From Micropruina glycogenica (GTDB taxonomy: Bacteria > Actinomycetota > Actinomycetes > Propionibacteriales > Propionibacteriaceae): a DNA stretch of 64,000 bases. The notes below the pieces were generated by a model, which was not told where the DNA came from, did no database searches, and saw nothing but the letters and a program-made list of their open reading frames with translations. The stretch lies in the NCBI RefSeq assembly GCF_039524395.1, contig NZ_BAAAGO010000004.1, one strand, 5' to 3'. Positions 33,376 through 40,618 of the stretch are shown piece by piece. The translations under genes and the position numbers were made by a program. Position 1 is the first letter of the stretch, and each line of letters opens with the position of its first letter.

Positions 33376-34482
33376 ATGATCGAGATCGGGCGTTCGAAGC
33401 GCGCGCAACAGGTCTACTCGTTCGACGACATCGCGATCGTGCCCACCCGGCGCACGCGACACATCGAAGACGTACGGCTGAACTGGACGATCGACGCGCT
33501 CACCTTCGACTTTCCGATCGTGGCCGCCCCGCAAGACTCGGTGATGTCACCGGCCACCGCGGCGGCGATGGGACGTCTCGGCGGGCTGGGCGTGCTCAAC
33601 CTCGAGGGGTTGTGGACACGCTACGAAGACCCCGAGTCGCTGCTCGAAGATCTGGCGTCGATCGAAGACCAGGTCGAGGCGACGCGGCGCATGCAGATGC
33701 TGTACGACGCGCCCGTACAGGGCGAGTTGATCACGCAGCGGCTGAACGAGATCCGCGAGTCGGGGGCACCCGTGGCGGGGGCCCTGTCGCCCGAGAACTG
33801 CAAGGCGTTCGCGTCAGTGGTCGAGCAGGCCGGGGTCGACTTCTTCGTGATCCGCGGCACCACGGTGTCGGCCGAGCACGTCAGCAACACCGTCGAGCCG
33901 CTGAACCTCAAAGAGTTCATCTACTCCCTCGACGTTCCGGTGATCGTGGGCGGCTGCGCCACCTACCAGGCGGCGTTGCACCTGATGCGCACCGGCGCGG
34001 CCGGGGTGCTGGTCGGGTTCGGCGGCGGCGCCACCAAACGCACCCGCAACGTGCTGGGCGTCGAGGTGCCGATGGCGTCCGCGCTGGCCGACGTGGCTGA
34101 AGCCCGACGCGACTACATGGACGAGTCGGGCGGACGCTACGTGCACGTGATCGCCGACGGCGCCCTGGGCCGTTCGGGCGACCTGGCCAAGGCGATCGCC
34201 TGTGGCGCCGACGCGGTGATGGTCGGCTCGCCGTTGGCGCGGGCATCCGAGGCGCCGGGGCACGGGTACCACTGGGGCCCCGAGGCCTGGCACCCCACGC
34301 TGCCGCGCGGCGAGCGGGTCAGGTTCGGCGCGATCGGTTCGCTGGAGCAGATTCTGCTCGGCCCGTCCCACACCCCCGACGGCACGATGAACCTGGTCGG
34401 CGCGCTGCGTCGCGCCCTGGCCACCTGCGGCTACACGGAGGTCAAGGAGTTCCAGCGGGTCGAGGTCGTCGTCCACCGCTGA
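33376..34482 (+). CDS. guaB3: GuaB3-family IMP dehydrogenase-related protein
   Basis: A 368-residue TIM-barrel paralogue of IMPDH without CBS domains. SFDDIAIVPTRRTRH opens it; IADGALGRSGDLAKAIACGADAVMVG and MNLVGALRRALATCGYTEVKEFQ close it. The region matching the IMPDH catalytic loop reads GFGGGATKRTRNVLG, so the nucleophilic cysteine is missing, as in other actinobacterial GuaB3 proteins as far as I recall. IMPDH activity is therefore doubtful in the standard sense. It is the second gene of a guaB-guaB3 operon (21-bp gap, AAAGGAG before the ATG). Confidence 0.9.
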   Translation: MIEIGRSKRAQQVYSFDDIAIVPTRRTRHIEDVRLNWTIDALTFDFPIVAAPQDSVMSPATAAAMGRLGGLGVLNLEGLWTRYEDPESLLEDLASIEDQVEATRRMQMLYDAPVQGELITQRLNEIRESGAPVAGALSPENCKAFASVVEQAGVDFFVIRGTTVSAEHVSNTVEPLNLKEFIYSLDVPVIVGGCATYQAALHLMRTGAAGVLVGFGGGATKRTRNVLGVEVPMASALADVAEARRDYMDESGGRYVHVIADGALGRSGDLAKAIACGADAVMVGSPLARASEAPGHGYHWGPEAWHPTLPRGERVRFGAIGSLEQILLGPSHTPDGTMNLVGALRRALATCGYTEVKEFQRVEVVVHR

Positions 34483-34526
34483 GGCCGCCGGCTCGTCGAG
34501 TTCGTCGCGCCGAGCGGTAGTAGCGG

Positions 34527-34833
34527 CTACGCAACGACGACGACTCCGCGCTCGGACGCCACCCGGGCCAGGGTCGCATCGAACGTGGCCAGGCTCGCGC
34601 CGGTCTGGAGCGCAGCCGCGAGCACGCAACAATCGGGCATGCGCAGCGAGGTGTCGGCGCGCAATCGGGCCAGCGCGAGGGGCTGCTCGTCGGTGACCCG
34701 CACACTGGCGTGCCGAGGGTTTCGATGACGCTCAGGGCCTCAGCCTCGCGGCCTACCCGCGCAGGACCCACCAGGCACTCGGCCAGGGTGAGCGGGTGAG
34801 GCAACAGCTCTCGTCGATCGGTCGCGACCCAAA
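34527..34833 (-). pseudogene. Broken PIN-domain (VapC-like) toxin gene
   Basis: Two frames together give a PIN domain: HPLTLAECLVGPARVGREAEAL in one frame (about 34720-34800), then ALARLRADTSLRMPDCCVL and GASLATFDATLARVASERG in another, ending at the TAG at 34527-34529. The switch lies near 34705-34715, so there is a frameshift. The N-terminal third with the first catalytic Asp is missing. Homology stops next to a MITE-like element starting at 34834. No VapB antitoxin is visible. The gene is dead. Confidence 0.75.
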
Positions 34834-34950
34834 ATTGGAGACGGTTCTCTTTCCTGCTCATCTAGCGCGCTCGCCGTCTTCCCATACGACGATTGACAAG
34901 GTGGTTCAACTGGCCGCATGGAGTCAGCGGGAAAGAGAACCATCCCCAAT
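34834..34950. mobile_element. 117-bp MITE-like element with 27-bp terminal inverted repeats
   Basis: The left end at 34834-34860 (ATTGGAGACGGTTCTCTTTC...) and the right end at 34924-34950, read on the other strand (ATTGGGGATGGTTCTCTTTC...), match at 23 of 27 bases. Between them lie 63 bp with no coding potential. It abuts the truncated vapC remnant. I cannot see a target-site duplication or the parent transposase, so a MITE or relic of an insertion sequence is an inference. Confidence 0.55.
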
Positions 34951-34984
34951 GAAGGCTCGACCAGTACGTTCGCGAGTGGTTCGG

Positions 34985-35926
34985 TCAGTCTTGCAGCACC
35001 ACGTCACCGGTGCCCGTGCGGGCGGTGACTCGGATGAACGGCTCGCCCTCGGCCGGCTCGCCCCTGGACGCGATGCGGCTGACCACCTCGCCGAACGAGC
35101 TGTGCAGGTCTTGCCACACCGGAATGTCGCGCGGCACCGTGATGCGAATGTCGCCCGCGCCGGTCTTGACGTCGACGCTGCCGCCCGCGGCCTCGACGGT
35201 CACGTCACCGGCCCCGGTGCGCACTTGCGTCTGACCCGGGCAGCCCAGCAGCGACACGTCGCCGCCGCCGGTCTGCACCTCAACGTCACCGCCTGCCCGC
35301 AGCACGCCGACGTCACCGCCGCCGGTCTCGATGCGGCCCGAGCCCAGGTCGTCGATGCGCACGTCGCCGCCCGCCGTCTTCACCGAACCCTCGCCCAGCC
35401 GTCGCACGCGAATGTCGCCGCCGCCGGTGCGCAGTTCGCCGTGATCGAGACTGCCGACGGTGATGTCACCACCCTGGGTGACCACCTGGCCGCCGGTCGC
35501 AGCCTCCAGCGTGATGTCGCCGCCGCCGGTCTGCAACTGTGCGCGACCCGAGCGGCCGGAACTGGAGATGTCGCCGCCCTCGGCGTGCACCTCGACGTCG
35601 GCGTCGGGGGAGAGGTGCACCTCGACGTTCACCCGGTTCACGTTGCCGATGCCCCACGAGAGGCGCCCGACCTGAAACGCGAACCCGAAGCCGTTGTCGC
35701 CGGCGTCGAGCGTGGGCGGCACGGTAACGAACACGTCACGGCCCTCGGTGCGGGTCTCGAAGGCTTGCGGGTCGAACGACGACAGTGAGCTGAGCCGCAC
35801 GAGAACTTCGCCGGGCCCGGCGTCGTGAAACAGCCGGACGGCGCCGCGATGGCTGCGCAGGTGCAGGGACGGAGCCTCGTCGGTGGCGAAGCGCCACTCG
35901 TGCGTGGTGGGGGAGGTGGTGTTCAT
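34985..35926 (-). CDS. DUF4097-type beta-strand repeat protein
   Basis: A 313-residue protein without signal peptide or TM segment. From about residue 115 to 310 it has a repeat of roughly 17-19 residues with the core TGGGDI / TGAGDV (e.g. QTGGGDITLEAA, RTGGGDIRVRRL, ETGGGDVGVLRA), predicting a beta-solenoid. Such DUF4097 proteins occur with envelope-stress and PspC genes, but the molecular role is unknown. The ATG at 35926 follows GAGGAG. It is second in an operon with the RHH-type gene, 12 bp upstream. Confidence 0.85.
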   Translation of the reverse strand: MNTTSPTTHEWRFATDEAPSLHLRSHRGAVRLFHDAGPGEVLVRLSSLSSFDPQAFETRTEGRDVFVTVPPTLDAGDNGFGFAFQVGRLSWGIGNVNRVNVEVHLSPDADVEVHAEGGDISSSGRSGRAQLQTGGGDITLEAATGGQVVTQGGDITVGSLDHGELRTGGGDIRVRRLGEGSVKTAGGDVRIDDLGSGRIETGGGDVGVLRAGGDVEVQTGGGDVSLLGCPGQTQVRTGAGDVTVEAAGGSVDVKTGAGDIRITVPRDIPVWQDLHSSFGEVVSRIASRGEPAEGEPFIRVTARTGTGDVVLQD

Positions 35927-35938
35927 GATGGTCTCCTC

Positions 35939-36418
35939 TCAGGCCCAGCCGGTGAGCCGGCGGCCGGTGGTACGGGTTTGGCGGGGTTGGTCAGGTTCGG
36001 TGGCGCGGCGCACGGCCTGCACGATCCAGGTGTTGAGTGACTGCTGCGCCTGGCCGGCCAGGGTCTCGGCGCGGCGCTTGAGGCCGTCAGGCAGGCGCAC
36101 GGTGACCCGGGCGGTTCCGTCGTCGCTCTCGTCCAGCACGAGGGTTGGCTCGGGCGGCGCCACCGGTTCGGCGGGCTGGGTCTCGGTGACCAGAAAGTCG
36201 GGCTGCTGGCCGTCCATCTGAACGGCGATCACGGTGCCCCCGAGCCGGGCCGACAGTTCGGCCGCGGTGTCGGCGAGCAGTTCGGTCATGGCGAGTCGCA
36301 GGCCCGGTTCGAGAGCGACGGCGACTCGCCGGCTGGTCTCGCGGGTCGACTCGTCGGCCAACGCGGTGACCCGATCGAGGTCGGCGGCGATGCGCGAGAG
36401 GTAGGGCTGTAGATCCAT
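35939..36418 (-). CDS. RHH/HicB-like DNA-binding protein
   Basis: A 159-residue protein. The N-terminal half is helical with no named domain. Residues about 106-142 (VTVRLPDGLKRRAETLAG, then QSLNTWIVQAV) form a ribbon-helix-helix/HicB-antitoxin-like DNA-binding motif. It precedes and probably regulates the DUF4097 gene, and likely itself: three TGACRTCA-type words overlap its promoter (36429-36461). CAGACT (36425-36430, minus strand) lies 6 nt before the ATG, with TTGATT 17 bp further upstream as -35. No toxin gene is adjacent, so an antitoxin role is not supported. Confidence 0.8.
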   Translation of the reverse strand: MDLQPYLSRIAADLDRVTALADESTRETSRRVAVALEPGLRLAMTELLADTAAELSARLGGTVIAVQMDGQQPDFLVTETQPAEPVAPPEPTLVLDESDDGTARVTVRLPDGLKRRAETLAGQAQQSLNTWIVQAVRRATEPDQPRQTRTTGRRLTGWA

Positions 36419-36424
36419 GACGCC

Positions 36425-36461
36425 AGTCTGACATCAGAATGACGTCAAATCAATGTCATCA
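36425..36461 (-). promoter_or_regulatory. Promoter and candidate operator of the RHH-DUF4097 operon
   Basis: On the plus strand TGACATCA (36429-36436), TGACGTCA (36440-36447) and TGTCATCA (36454-36461) recur at 11- and 14-bp steps. They cover the spacer, -10 (CAGACT) and -35 (TTGATT) of the minus-strand promoter. Arrays of short boxes like this are typical of ribbon-helix-helix autorepressors. Confidence 0.55.
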
Positions 36462-36554
36462 TGCCGCCACGGTGCGGTGGACTGCCCGTCGCTGCCGGCC
36501 ATGCCTCTCGGACGAGGCGTGAACGGCAGCGCGACGCCCGTTTCGGCGGCACCG

Positions 36555-36560
36555 TAGGAT
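36555..36560 (+). promoter_or_regulatory. -10 box, leaderless promoter of the chorismate mutase gene
   Basis: TAGGAT ends 7 nt before the ATG at 36568. Confidence 0.5.
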
Positions 36561-36567
36561 GCCGTCC

Positions 36568-36861
36568 ATGAGCGCCCCAGACCCCGAGCTGGCCCGGCTG
36601 CGCGGCAGCATCGACAACCTCGACTCGGCGTTGGTGTGCCTGCTGGCCGAACGGTTCAAGATCACCCAGCGGGTGGGGGAGTTGAAAGCAGAACTCGGTC
36701 TTCCCCCCGCCGATCCGCAGCGTGAGGCGCAGCAGATCGAGCGGCTCCGGCGGCTGGCCGATGAGGCGAACCTCGACCCGGAGTTCGCCGAGAAGTTCCT
36801 CACGTTCATCGTCTCTGAGGTGGTTCGGCACCACGAGCGCATCGCCCGGAGCGCCGGCTGA
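36568..36861 (+). CDS. aroQ: Chorismate mutase, AroQ type
   Basis: A 97-residue helical chorismate mutase making prephenate for Phe and Tyr synthesis. LRGSIDNLDSALVCLLAERF with the conserved Arg, then KITQRVGELKAE and the FLTFIVSEVVRHHERI end match the monofunctional AroQ/PheA N-domain type. The length is typical of the stand-alone form. A TAGGAT -10 box 7 nt before ATG 36568 fixes the start; an in-frame ATG at 36559 would lie within the -10 box. Its TGA overlaps the probable CTG start of the next gene. Confidence 0.88.
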   Translation: MSAPDPELARLRGSIDNLDSALVCLLAERFKITQRVGELKAELGLPPADPQREAQQIERLRRLADEANLDPEFAEKFLTFIVSEVVRHHERIARSAG

Positions 36862-37958
36862 CCGGGTCGCACGCCGGGCCGCAGGCGATTCGCCCGGCCA
36901 CCCCGGCAGACTGGCCGGCCATCGACGCCGTCGAACAAGCGGCCGACGCGCTGTTCGAGGGCGTGATCGCACTTCCACCGGGCGAACCGGGGCACACCGA
37001 TCGCGACCTGCCCGGCTTCGTGCTGGTGGCCACCGAGGGCGATCAGCCGATCGGCTTCGCGCACGTGCTCGACTTCGACGGACGGTTTCACCTCGAACAG
37101 CTCAGCGTGCACCCGCGGTGGCAGCGCCAAGGGTTGGGCCGACGCTTGCTCGTGGCGGCCGAGCGGGCGATCGTCGAGCGCGGCGGGTCGGTGGTCACGC
37201 TGCGCACCTTCGCCGACGTGCCGTGGAACGCGCCGTTCTATCGACTGCACGGCTATACGACCGCAGACCTGCCGATCGCGCTGATGCCGCTGATCGAGGC
37301 CGAGCAGCGCATCGGTCTGTTGGCCGCCGGCCGGCGGGTCACGCTGGCCAAGCAACTGGCGGACGACGTGCCGCCGCGGCCCGCGGTGAGCGTGCTGCCG
37401 CTGCGCGACGGTTCGGACGGTCTCGAGGTGTTCGTTCAGTACCGGGCCGCCACGATGGACTTCGCCGCCGGTGCCGTGGTGTTTCCCGGCGGCCGGGTGG
37501 ACGCCGGCGACCGGCCGATCGCCGTGCCCGACGATCATCTCGACGCGTGGGCGGCGACGCAGTTGCCGGCGGCGGGGGTGTTGGCCGCCGCCGCGATCCG
37601 TGAGGTGGCCGAGGAATGCGGCGTGGCCATGAGCCCGGGCGACATGGTGCCCTGGGACGACTGGGTCACCCCGCCGGGTGGACGCCGCCGCTTCGACGTC
37701 GCCTTCTACCTCAGCGCGGCACGGCCCGGGCAGCGCTGGCGCAACACCACCAGCGAGGCGATCGATGCGGGCTGGAGGCGTCCGGCCGACCTGCTGCAGG
37801 ACGCGGCCGAGGGCACCGTCCGACTGATGCCGCCCACTCGTGCGCTGCTGGTCGAGCTGGCGAGTCTGCCGGACGTCGCCGCGGCATTGGCCGCCAAGCC
37901 GGCCATCGTTCCGGTGCTGAACGACGCCGACAAGGTGCGGCCGCGGGCGAGTCGCTGA
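36858..37958 (+). CDS. GNAT acetyltransferase fused to Nudix hydrolase, probable CTG start
   Basis: A 366-residue two-domain protein. The GNAT domain (about residues 10-160) shows AIRPATPADWPAIDAVEQ, FHLEQLSVHPRWQRQGLGRR and APFYRLHGY. The Nudix domain (about 175-340) shows VVFPGGRVDAGD and REVAEECG. GNAT homology starts 9 residues after the CTG at 36858, which overlaps the aroQ stop as CTGA, just like the ATGA/GTGA junctions elsewhere here. No ATG, GTG or TTG exists in frame until GTG 36963, which would cut off the first GNAT strand and helix. Function of either domain unknown. Confidence 0.78.
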   Translation: MTGSHAGPQAIRPATPADWPAIDAVEQAADALFEGVIALPPGEPGHTDRDLPGFVLVATEGDQPIGFAHVLDFDGRFHLEQLSVHPRWQRQGLGRRLLVAAERAIVERGGSVVTLRTFADVPWNAPFYRLHGYTTADLPIALMPLIEAEQRIGLLAAGRRVTLAKQLADDVPPRPAVSVLPLRDGSDGLEVFVQYRAATMDFAAGAVVFPGGRVDAGDRPIAVPDDHLDAWAATQLPAAGVLAAAAIREVAEECGVAMSPGDMVPWDDWVTPPGGRRRFDVAFYLSAARPGQRWRNTTSEAIDAGWRRPADLLQDAAEGTVRLMPPTRALLVELASLPDVAAALAAKPAIVPVLNDADKVRPRASR

Positions 37959-38114
37959 TCGGCGATGGGACGGGTCTCGACAATCTCGACCAACGAGCAC
38001 GTCGCCACGGCACAGGCTGGGCTGGCATCTCACGCAGGTTGGGAGATCCCGGGTCAAGCCCGGGATGACGTGGGGCGAGGAAGGGGCGTCCCCACTCCGA
38101 CCGATCGCACCCAG
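37959..38114. repeat. Short gene-free region with a REP-like palindrome
   Basis: ATCCCGGG (38046-38053) and CCCGGGAT (38059-38066) form an 8-bp dyad inside GAGATCCCGGG...CCCGGGATGACG. It is the reverse orientation of the palindromes at 4689-4706 and 4841-4858. GTCTCGACAATCTCGACCAACGA at 37975-37997 is like the word near 4317-4342. No gene is seen; the palindrome may also serve as a bidirectional terminator between the convergent genes. Confidence 0.6.
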
Positions 38115-39131
38115 CTACTCGCGAGAGATCCCCGGCCAAGACCCACCCTCCTTGTGCGCCGCCACGGACGCCTCTGCCAGTTCCAGCACCCGAGCGCGCA
38201 GGTACGCCGGCGCCAGCAGTCGCACCTGGCCGCCGTATGCCAGCACGATCGACACCGCCGCCCGCCACGCCCGAAACGTGCACTGCAGCACCGGCCAGCC
38301 CTCGTGGTTGCCCTGTCGTGTCACGTCCGTACCCACCGCCAGTTGAAACCGCGCGTGCGTGGTGAACACGTCAACGATCGCGGGGTCGAGGGCGACATTG
38401 ATCGTGCACGTCTCTGAGAAGTGCTCCAGCGCCGCACGCTGTTCCTCCCACGCCTCGGCGAGGTCGAACCCCTCAGGTATCTGCGCCGCCTCGTCGAGCA
38501 CCTCGGCCGCCACGATGCGCGACACCCGGTAGGTACGCCGCTCGCCGTCGCGGGCCGCCAACAGGTACCAGCGTCCGGCGTTCTCGACCAGCCCGTACGG
38601 ATCGACCACGCGCACGGACGGCGCCCGAGCGTCGCTCAACCCGCCACTGGCTGCGGCGTAGGTGAGCGATACCCGGCGCCGTCTGGTGGCGGCGTCGCGC
38701 AGCACCGGCAGCATCGGCACCTCGTCGGCAGCAGCGAACCAGCGCCGCTTGTCGACCACCACGACGGACGCCAGCGCCTCCGCCTGTTCAAGGGCTGGCG
38801 CCGGCACAGTGGCCGACAGCTTGGTCAGGGCCGAACTGAGTTCGCCACTGAGCCCCAGCTCGGCGGCACCCGAACCGGACGTCCACGCGAACAGCGCCTG
38901 CGCCTCGGCGGGGGAGAGCCCGCTCACCTCGGTGCGGTAGCCGGGCAGCAGCGAACAGCCACCGCCTCGGCCGCGATCGGTGTAGACCGGCACTCCGGCC
39001 GCCGAGAGCGACTCCATGTCGCGCAGGATGGTGCGCTCCGACACCTCGAGCAGTTCGGCCAGCCGGCGCGCGGGCAGCCGTCCGTGCCGGCGCAACAGAG
39101 CCATGATCTGCAGCAGTCGGTCGGCTCGCAT
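38115..39131 (-). CDS. WYL-domain HTH transcriptional regulator
   Basis: A 338-residue regulator of the DeoR/YafY type. An N-terminal HTH_11 (residues about 3-55, LLQIMALLRRHGRLPARRLA, VSERTILRDMESL) is followed by a WYL domain (about 140-215, VVDPYGLVENAGRWYLLAARD) and a C-terminal WCX region. It is transcribed divergently from the TIGR03086 gene, with 61 bp between the starts, and a good dyad at 39151-39173 lies between them. AAGACT (39138-39143, minus strand) is a -10 box 6 nt before the ATG. Likely target: the divergent gene and itself. Confidence 0.88.
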   Translation of the reverse strand: MRADRLLQIMALLRRHGRLPARRLAELLEVSERTILRDMESLSAAGVPVYTDRGRGGGCSLLPGYRTEVSGLSPAEAQALFAWTSGSGAAELGLSGELSSALTKLSATVPAPALEQAEALASVVVVDKRRWFAAADEVPMLPVLRDAATRRRRVSLTYAAASGGLSDARAPSVRVVDPYGLVENAGRWYLLAARDGERRTYRVSRIVAAEVLDEAAQIPEGFDLAEAWEEQRAALEHFSETCTINVALDPAIVDVFTTHARFQLAVGTDVTRQGNHEGWPVLQCTFRAWRAAVSIVLAYGGQVRLLAPAYLRARVLELAEASVAAHKEGGSWPGISRE

Positions 39132-39137
39132 AGTTCG

Positions 39138-39186
39138 AGTCTTTCAAACAAACCTGACAAGAGATGTCATGTTAGGTCGCCAGAGT
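39138..39186. promoter_or_regulatory. Divergent promoter region with dyad operator
   Basis: AACCTGACA (39151-39159) and TGTCATGTT (39165-39173) are inverted with 8 of 9 bases matching, around a 5-bp centre. They sit between AAGACT (39138-39143, minus-strand -10) and CAGAGT (39181-39186, plus-strand -10), each 6 nt from its start codon. A regulator at the dyad would control both promoters. Confidence 0.6.
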
Positions 39187-39192
39187 AGACCC

Positions 39193-39798
39193 ATGACCAA
39201 CACACAGAACCCGCCCGACGCCCGTCCGCTCTTCGTCAGCGCCCTCGACCAGCTCAGTCTGCTGATGAACGACGTGACCCCGGCCGACCTCGACCGCCCG
39301 ACGCCCTGCGAGGGCTGGGCCGTCCGTGACCTGCTCGCGCACCTGGTGGGCGTCGAGAACCGCATCGTGCACATCGCGGGCGGCGGTACCCCGGCCGAGA
39401 TGCCCGCCCACGTCTCGGGAATCGCCGACGACGGCTGGGCCGCGGCCTGGAACGACCGCCTCGAACCGCTGGGCACCGTGGTGGCCGACACCGATCCCGC
39501 ACGCATGGTCGTGCACCCGGCCGGCACAATGCCGTGGGCGATCGCGATCGGCATCTACGCCAGCGAACTCGTCACCCACACGTGGGATCTGGCCAGGGCG
39601 CTCGGTGTGGACGACACCCTGAACCAGCAGTTGGCCGCCGGGGTGCTGCCGCAGATGCAGCGCGCGCTGCCGCCCGAGCCGCGCGGCGCAGAGATCGGCG
39701 TGCCCTTCGGCCCAGTGGTCGCAGTCGGTGCGGACGCCACCCCCTACGAAGCCCTCGTCGGCTGGCTGGGGCGCAACCCGGAGTGGACATGCGCCTGA
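39193..39798 (+). CDS. TIGR03086-family metal-binding protein (DinB/mycothiol-type fold)
   Basis: A 201-residue protein of the mycothiol-dependent maleylpyruvate isomerase / DinB-like superfamily. LDRPTPCEGWAVRDLLAHLVGVENR shows the first metal-ligand His in the DLLAHL segment, and YASELVTHTWDLARAL shows the second. These proteins are thought to be metal-dependent thiol (mycothiol) enzymes. The substrate is unknown. It is divergent from and probably controlled by the WYL regulator. A long hairpin at 39811-39882 follows the stop. Confidence 0.85.
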   Translation: MTNTQNPPDARPLFVSALDQLSLLMNDVTPADLDRPTPCEGWAVRDLLAHLVGVENRIVHIAGGGTPAEMPAHVSGIADDGWAAAWNDRLEPLGTVVADTDPARMVVHPAGTMPWAIAIGIYASELVTHTWDLARALGVDDTLNQQLAAGVLPQMQRALPPEPRGAEIGVPFGPVVAVGADATPYEALVGWLGRNPEWTCA

Positions 39799-39810
39799 CG
39801 CCCCTCACAC

Positions 39811-39882
39811 GACAAGGCCCTCCCTAATCAGTTCTGCCCTGTCGTCGACGGCTGGGCAGGACTGATTGGGGAGGGCTTTGTC
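39811..39882. terminator. Long imperfect hairpin between convergent genes
   Basis: GACAAGGCCCTCCC (39811-39824) pairs with GGGGAGGGCTTTGTC (39868-39882). Inner arms ATCAGT / ACTGAT and TGCCC / GGGCA extend the stem to about 25 bp around a 14-nt loop. It separates the TIGR03086 gene from cysE, which ends at 39922, and probably terminates both. Confidence 0.7.
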
Positions 39883-39921
39883 GGCATGGGTGATGCCGGC
39901 GCGGGTGGCAACCCGGCAACG

Positions 39922-40440
39922 TCAGGCGATCACGTCACCGGCGGTGGTGTTGGCCGGAATGCCGGTGACCACCGAGCCGGGCGGCACGTCTTTGACCACC
40001 AGGGCGTTGGCGCCGACCTTCGACCCGTCGCCGATGGTGATCGGGCCGATGATCTTGGCGCCCGCCCCCAGCAGCACCCCGTTGCCGATGGTGGGGTGTC
40101 GTTTGAACCGGCCGCGGGAGCGTCCGCCCAGGGTGACCTGGTGGTACATCAGCACGTCGTCGCCGATCTCGGCCGTCTCGCCGATCACCACGCCGTTGCC
40201 GTGATCGATGAAGAACCGCCGGCCGATCACGGCGCCGGGGTGAATCTCCACCTGCGTCAACGTGCGGGCGAGCTGCGAGATCAACCGCGCCAACGGCTTC
40301 AACGCAGGGCTGGTGGTCCAGAGCTTGTGGCACAGGCGATGCAGCCACACCGCGTGCACGCCCGGGTATGCCACGGCCACCATCAGCTTGCTGTGGGCGG
40401 CCGGATCTTCGCGCATGGCCGTCTCAAGGTCTTCGTTCAT
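39922..40440 (-). CDS. cysE: Serine O-acetyltransferase
   Basis: A 172-residue short-type CysE that makes O-acetylserine, the substrate of CysK. It has the left-handed beta-helix hexapeptide region IHPGAVIGRRFFIDHGNGVV, with the catalytic DHG and GETAEIG, then VTLGGRS and PTIGNGVLLGAGAKI. VAYPGVHAVWLHRLCHKLW marks the N-terminal domain. ATG 40440 was chosen because the family N-terminus begins there (LETAMREDPAA); the frame is open further upstream. cysK lies 0.7 kb upstream on the same strand, with a plus-strand gene in between. Confidence 0.93.
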   Translation of the reverse strand: MNEDLETAMREDPAAHSKLMVAVAYPGVHAVWLHRLCHKLWTTSPALKPLARLISQLARTLTQVEIHPGAVIGRRFFIDHGNGVVIGETAEIGDDVLMYHQVTLGGRSRGRFKRHPTIGNGVLLGAGAKIIGPITIGDGSKVGANALVVKDVPPGSVVTGIPANTTAGDVIA

Positions 40441-40618
40441 TCGGTTCCAGGCCGACCGGGCCAGGGCGCTCAGGGTCACCGGGCCATCAAAGCAGAAGCA
40501 GGCGTTCAGGTGCATCGCTGAGCCTGGACGTTCACTGCAGGCCTGCTGCACCTTCGCCGACGATCGCGTCACCCGACTTCCGCCAGCCGGACGACCGCCC
40601 CGAGGCTGACTGCAGGCG

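Noticed and set aside
35000..35600. Periodic signal that could be a tandem DNA repeat or CRISPR-like array
   Set aside because: It is the codon-level echo of the TGGGDI beta-repeat of the DUF4097 protein; units vary in sequence and length and there are no spacers.
35939..36418. Toxin-antitoxin system based on the HicB-like protein
   Set aside because: No HicA-type or other small toxin gene lies on either side; the partner is a beta-repeat protein.
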